A stretch of DNA of 64,000 nucleotides, taken from contig JAVTVX010000020.1 of NCBI GenBank assembly GCA_033439265.1, positions 14,774,001 through 14,838,000 of the forward strand, written 5' to 3'. Numbering within the stretch: the first letter of the stretch is position 1; each line of letters starts with the position of its first letter. Below, piece by piece: positions 61,801 through 64,000 of the stretch. This DNA comes from Dillenia suffruticosa. Its lineage: Eukaryota; Streptophyta; Magnoliopsida; Dilleniales; Dilleniaceae. The notes below the pieces were generated by a model that was given only the letters and a program-made list of their open reading frames with translations, made no database searches and was not told the origin of the DNA. The translations under genes were made by a program, and so were the position numbers.

Positions 61801-63305
61801 AAACTGCACTTGTTATATATAAATTGACTAGTTGAAATGGAGTGGCAATTAGCTGATAAAAAAATTCTCAAAAAAAAGGAGTACATGAAAGGAAAATACC
61901 TTGGGGCTAGAGAAGGTTTCATCAAATAATAGTAAGCAGATAAAGTTTGGTGCATAACATAATTTCCCGAATATTTGGATGACCTTGAGAGATATACAAC
62001 AGCTACCACCAGTGGCAAGAGAATGCAAACACCAACAATCCAAAGTAAAAGAATTCCACCAGATGCCCCATCGATATTAAGCAGGAATTCTGGAAGAGCA
62101 ATGCCCATTTGAAATCCCTATGCCAATTTAGAAGAGAAAATATGAATTTCTGGCAATGTGCATCTTGAGAGACAAAATGGTAGAAAAATGGCTGGGAGAA
62201 ATATCTTTACCTGCCTACCATCTGGGTGACCATATTTTTCAAAATTTTCTCGGGATACTGGATCTGTTAGAGCCTGATAAGCCTTAGATATGTACTCCAC
62301 AAAATATTTGTGGGCATCTGGATCAAGGGAACAAATACAAGTCTATAAGGATCCATCATCCATAGAAGCACTAAATCAAATAAGGACACACAATAAAGAC
62401 CTAGAACACCTTCAACCTGGATCCGGATTTTTATCGGGGTGGTACAGAATAGAGAGTCTCCTATAAGCCTTCTTTATTTCTGAGTCTGATGCTCCAGGTT
62501 CCAAACCAAGAATGCTGAATGGCTCAAACACTTGGATCTGGGAAAGAAAGGGTAAAATTGAACGACCTTAGGGAAAAAAAATATCAAAAGTAGAAGGCAC
62601 AAACACTGATGAATGCTCCATCGAATTTCAATTTTCCCCTTCTGAATTTTGGTATATCCCCACGATCATCCAAGTTCACAAGTCAACATATCATTTTTTT
62701 TCCTTTAATTACCTCTCCTTACTTTCCATCTAATTTATCTTCATTTCAATTTTGTTGCATCTAGGAAATTTTACCATGTGGAGAAAGTATGAATGGTGAT
62801 CCCTTTGTTAGGGTGTTCAAAAGAGACAGAACGCGTAGGACAGAAGGTGAAGGGAATAAATAAGCTATAAAGAGATCATGTTGACCCTCATTCATTCTAT
62901 TGATATTCTACAAAAAGGACTTTTACCTCACGACTCATATTTTTTATGTAATAAACCAGTCCAATCACAATGATCCAAAGCAGCACAACTGTCAAGTTAC
63001 TGCAGGTTGAGAAGTTGGATATCTGCAAAGTAGATGGCAAATAAAAAAAAAAGAACAAATTAGCCATTAAAATGAGCACAAAATAAGTAGATGGAATGGT
63101 ATCATATGAATTTCCTTACCTGCTTAAAAATTGATCTCTTATACTTCCCTGAACGAGAGCATACTAGACACTGGCAGTGGATGCTTTTTCTTTTCTTTGA
63201 GGCAGCACGAAACAGCTTCAACATTGTATACGGCACTAATGGCAAAACCATTATAGTCAAGAAGAAAATTGGAAAAAGCGCACTGTTTTCCTCTGAAGCC
63301 ACCAT
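54993..63305 (-). CDS. ERDJ2: Sec63-like ER J-domain translocation protein (ERdj2)
   Basis: Exons, read on the minus strand: 63305-63120, 63022-62927, 62537-62417, 62317-62211, 62117-61900, 58856-58679, 58556-58437, 57133-57047, 56497-56387 and 55826-54993. They give 685 residues, with GT-AG sites and phases closing at every join. Three membrane segments are visible (residues about 10-32, 71-88 and 191-213). A J domain lies between the second and third, with HPD at 127-129 in YHPDKNPD. A Sec63 domain follows (about 240-600), then an acidic tail. Sec63 proteins sit in the ER membrane, recruit the luminal Hsp70 BiP through the J domain, and work with Sec61/Sec62 in protein import. The family function is known, and its role here is inferred. 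Length and layout match plant ERdj2 proteins. Intron 5 (about 3.0 kb) is enlarged by LTR and L1 sequence. Confidence 0.95.
57134..58436 (-). other. ERDJ2 intron 7
   Basis: An intron of 1303 bases with no recognised transposon or gene. A TAAA microsatellite lies near 57207-57228. Confidence 0.7.
59657..60030 (+). repeat. Tandem 186-base duplication in ERDJ2 intron 5
   Basis: Two units, 59657-59842 and 59843-60030, both start CCTTTGAGAGGGAAAATC. Both continue through TCGCCCATGAGGGCTTGACC, a GA microsatellite and AGTTTTTCTCTGGAAAAAA. They differ by a few substitutions and a small insertion. Confidence 0.9.
59657..60245 (+). mobile_element. Divergent copia LTR fragment in ERDJ2 intron 5
   Basis: The order of blocks parallels the LTRs of the old copia element at 36865 and 43881: a CCCATGAGGG...GACCC...ACCC segment, a GA/CT-rich stretch, GTTGATCATT, then ATTTG.ATTGTGAA and a GTGACT-like end. 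Similarity is patchy, so it is a distant relative or an old copy. The internal tandem duplication lies in its first half. No internal coding part adjoins. Confidence 0.5.
60246..60980 (+). pseudogene. L1-type LINE reverse transcriptase fragment
   Basis: Plus-strand pieces match the late RT region of L1 LINEs. [16 protein letters not shown] (about 60400) corresponds to the segment before the FADD box. [11 protein letters not shown] (about 60640) matches the KSKLxGINV motif. [12 protein letters not shown] (60716-60751), overlapped in another frame by [11 protein letters not shown] (about 60730-60765), matches SYLGLPLGGNPR...FW. It has multiple stops and frame changes, and lies antisense to ERDJ2 in intron 5. 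Confidence 0.75.
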
Positions 63306-64000
63306 TTAGACTTCAGCACTCTAATCAAATTTCTGTAGATGCACAAAAATAAAAGATCAGTTGGAGATGTGTTGGTGAATAAAAAACATGTTGCATCACA
63401 GATTGTGTTCACTGCAGATTCAAGATAAAAACCCCATGCATGAATATTAAAGAACAGAAAAAATTTGCAACTCTATTACCAAAACTACTTTTTTATTGGT
63501 CTTTCCCTCGCTTTTGTTTAATACCACATCAAATGATTCCTTCATATTATTGGCATGATTTTGTTGGTAACTGAGTACACGTTATGGAATTTTATCATTT
63601 CCCACTAAACCTTCAATAAAATCCTCCCAAATCAGATTATCTCAATTCCATCGGTCTTTACAGCACGACCCTCTGAGTGATCTTTTTTTTTTCCCCTTTT
63701 TTTCTTTTGTCCCTGTAATGTTTTCAACCAATAAGACTACACTTACTAAAACCTCTCTAAACCCCAAATTTTATCATATAAATACATGTTTAATCGCATT
63801 ATCCCATTTTAAAAGCTTTACTAAAAAAATAAAATATCTTCACAATGTCCTGATTGAATGTTAAAATGCAATTTGCTAAGCAAGAAATCTTAAGGTTTCA
63901 TTTGATTCAGGAAATGATAATGGCAACGAAACCCCTAAAACTTCTGCAGTTTCAAGTTTCGCCCCAAATACATATATCCGAAATGCGGATGTACATAATA
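63306..64000 (-). promoter_or_regulatory. ERDJ2 upstream region
   Basis: The window ends 695 bases before the ERDJ2 start codon. On the minus strand CTACAG|AA (about plus 63328-63335) could be the acceptor of a 5' UTR intron close to the ATG. I saw no clear ER-stress (UPRE/ERSE) element. The promoter may extend past the window. Confidence 0.4.

Noticed and set aside
1..64000. tRNA, rRNA and bacterial-type features
   Set aside because: None seen. The only tRNA-related sequences are retrotransposon primer-binding sites.

Overview
The window is nuclear DNA of a flowering plant, most likely a eudicot. It is AT-rich and carries two intron-rich single-copy genes in a large amount of retrotransposon and DNA-transposon sequence. 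The species cannot be named from the sequence. The long, transposon-filled introns suggest a medium or large genome.

Layout: (1) 1-4150, the 3' part of a decayed Ty1/copia retrotransposon with its 3' LTR. (2) 4886-32611, plus strand, a 14-exon SCY1-like pseudokinase gene (SCYL2 type, 936 residues predicted). Its introns hold a SINE, a hAT transposon and an RTE-type LINE in intron 7. Intron 11 holds a 1.94-kb solo LTR and a small hAT-like MITE. (3) 32974-36864, an intergenic stretch with a tiny poly(A) retro-insert, an RNase H-domain remnant and a Mutator-like element carrying a gene-like segment. (4) 36865-44367, an old Ty1/copia element with both LTRs. (5) About 44400-46560, a decayed L1-type LINE on the minus strand. 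(6) 47055-54185, a young and nearly complete Ty1/copia element with a perfect 5-bp target duplication and LTRs differing at 7 of 435 positions. (7) 54993-63305, minus strand, a 10-exon Sec63-type J-domain protein gene (ERdj2 type, 685 residues predicted). Its intron 5 carries a divergent copia LTR followed by an L1 fragment.

The two host genes converge tail to tail across about 22 kb of transposon sequence. One acts in clathrin-linked membrane traffic (SCYL2 family). The other acts in protein translocation into the ER (Sec63/ERdj2 family). Nothing in the sequence links their regulation. Exon joins for both genes were worked out by hand. All use GT-AG sites and the reading phase closes at every junction.

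No wholly new system was recognised. The most unusual items are: the gene-carrying inverted-repeat element at 35272-36337; a solo LTR packed with about 30 copies of a GTCGACTTG-like motif; and a copia family with a GC-rich leader, an LTR-borne perfect hairpin and a conserved 1.1-kb noncoding block between pol and the 3' LTR.
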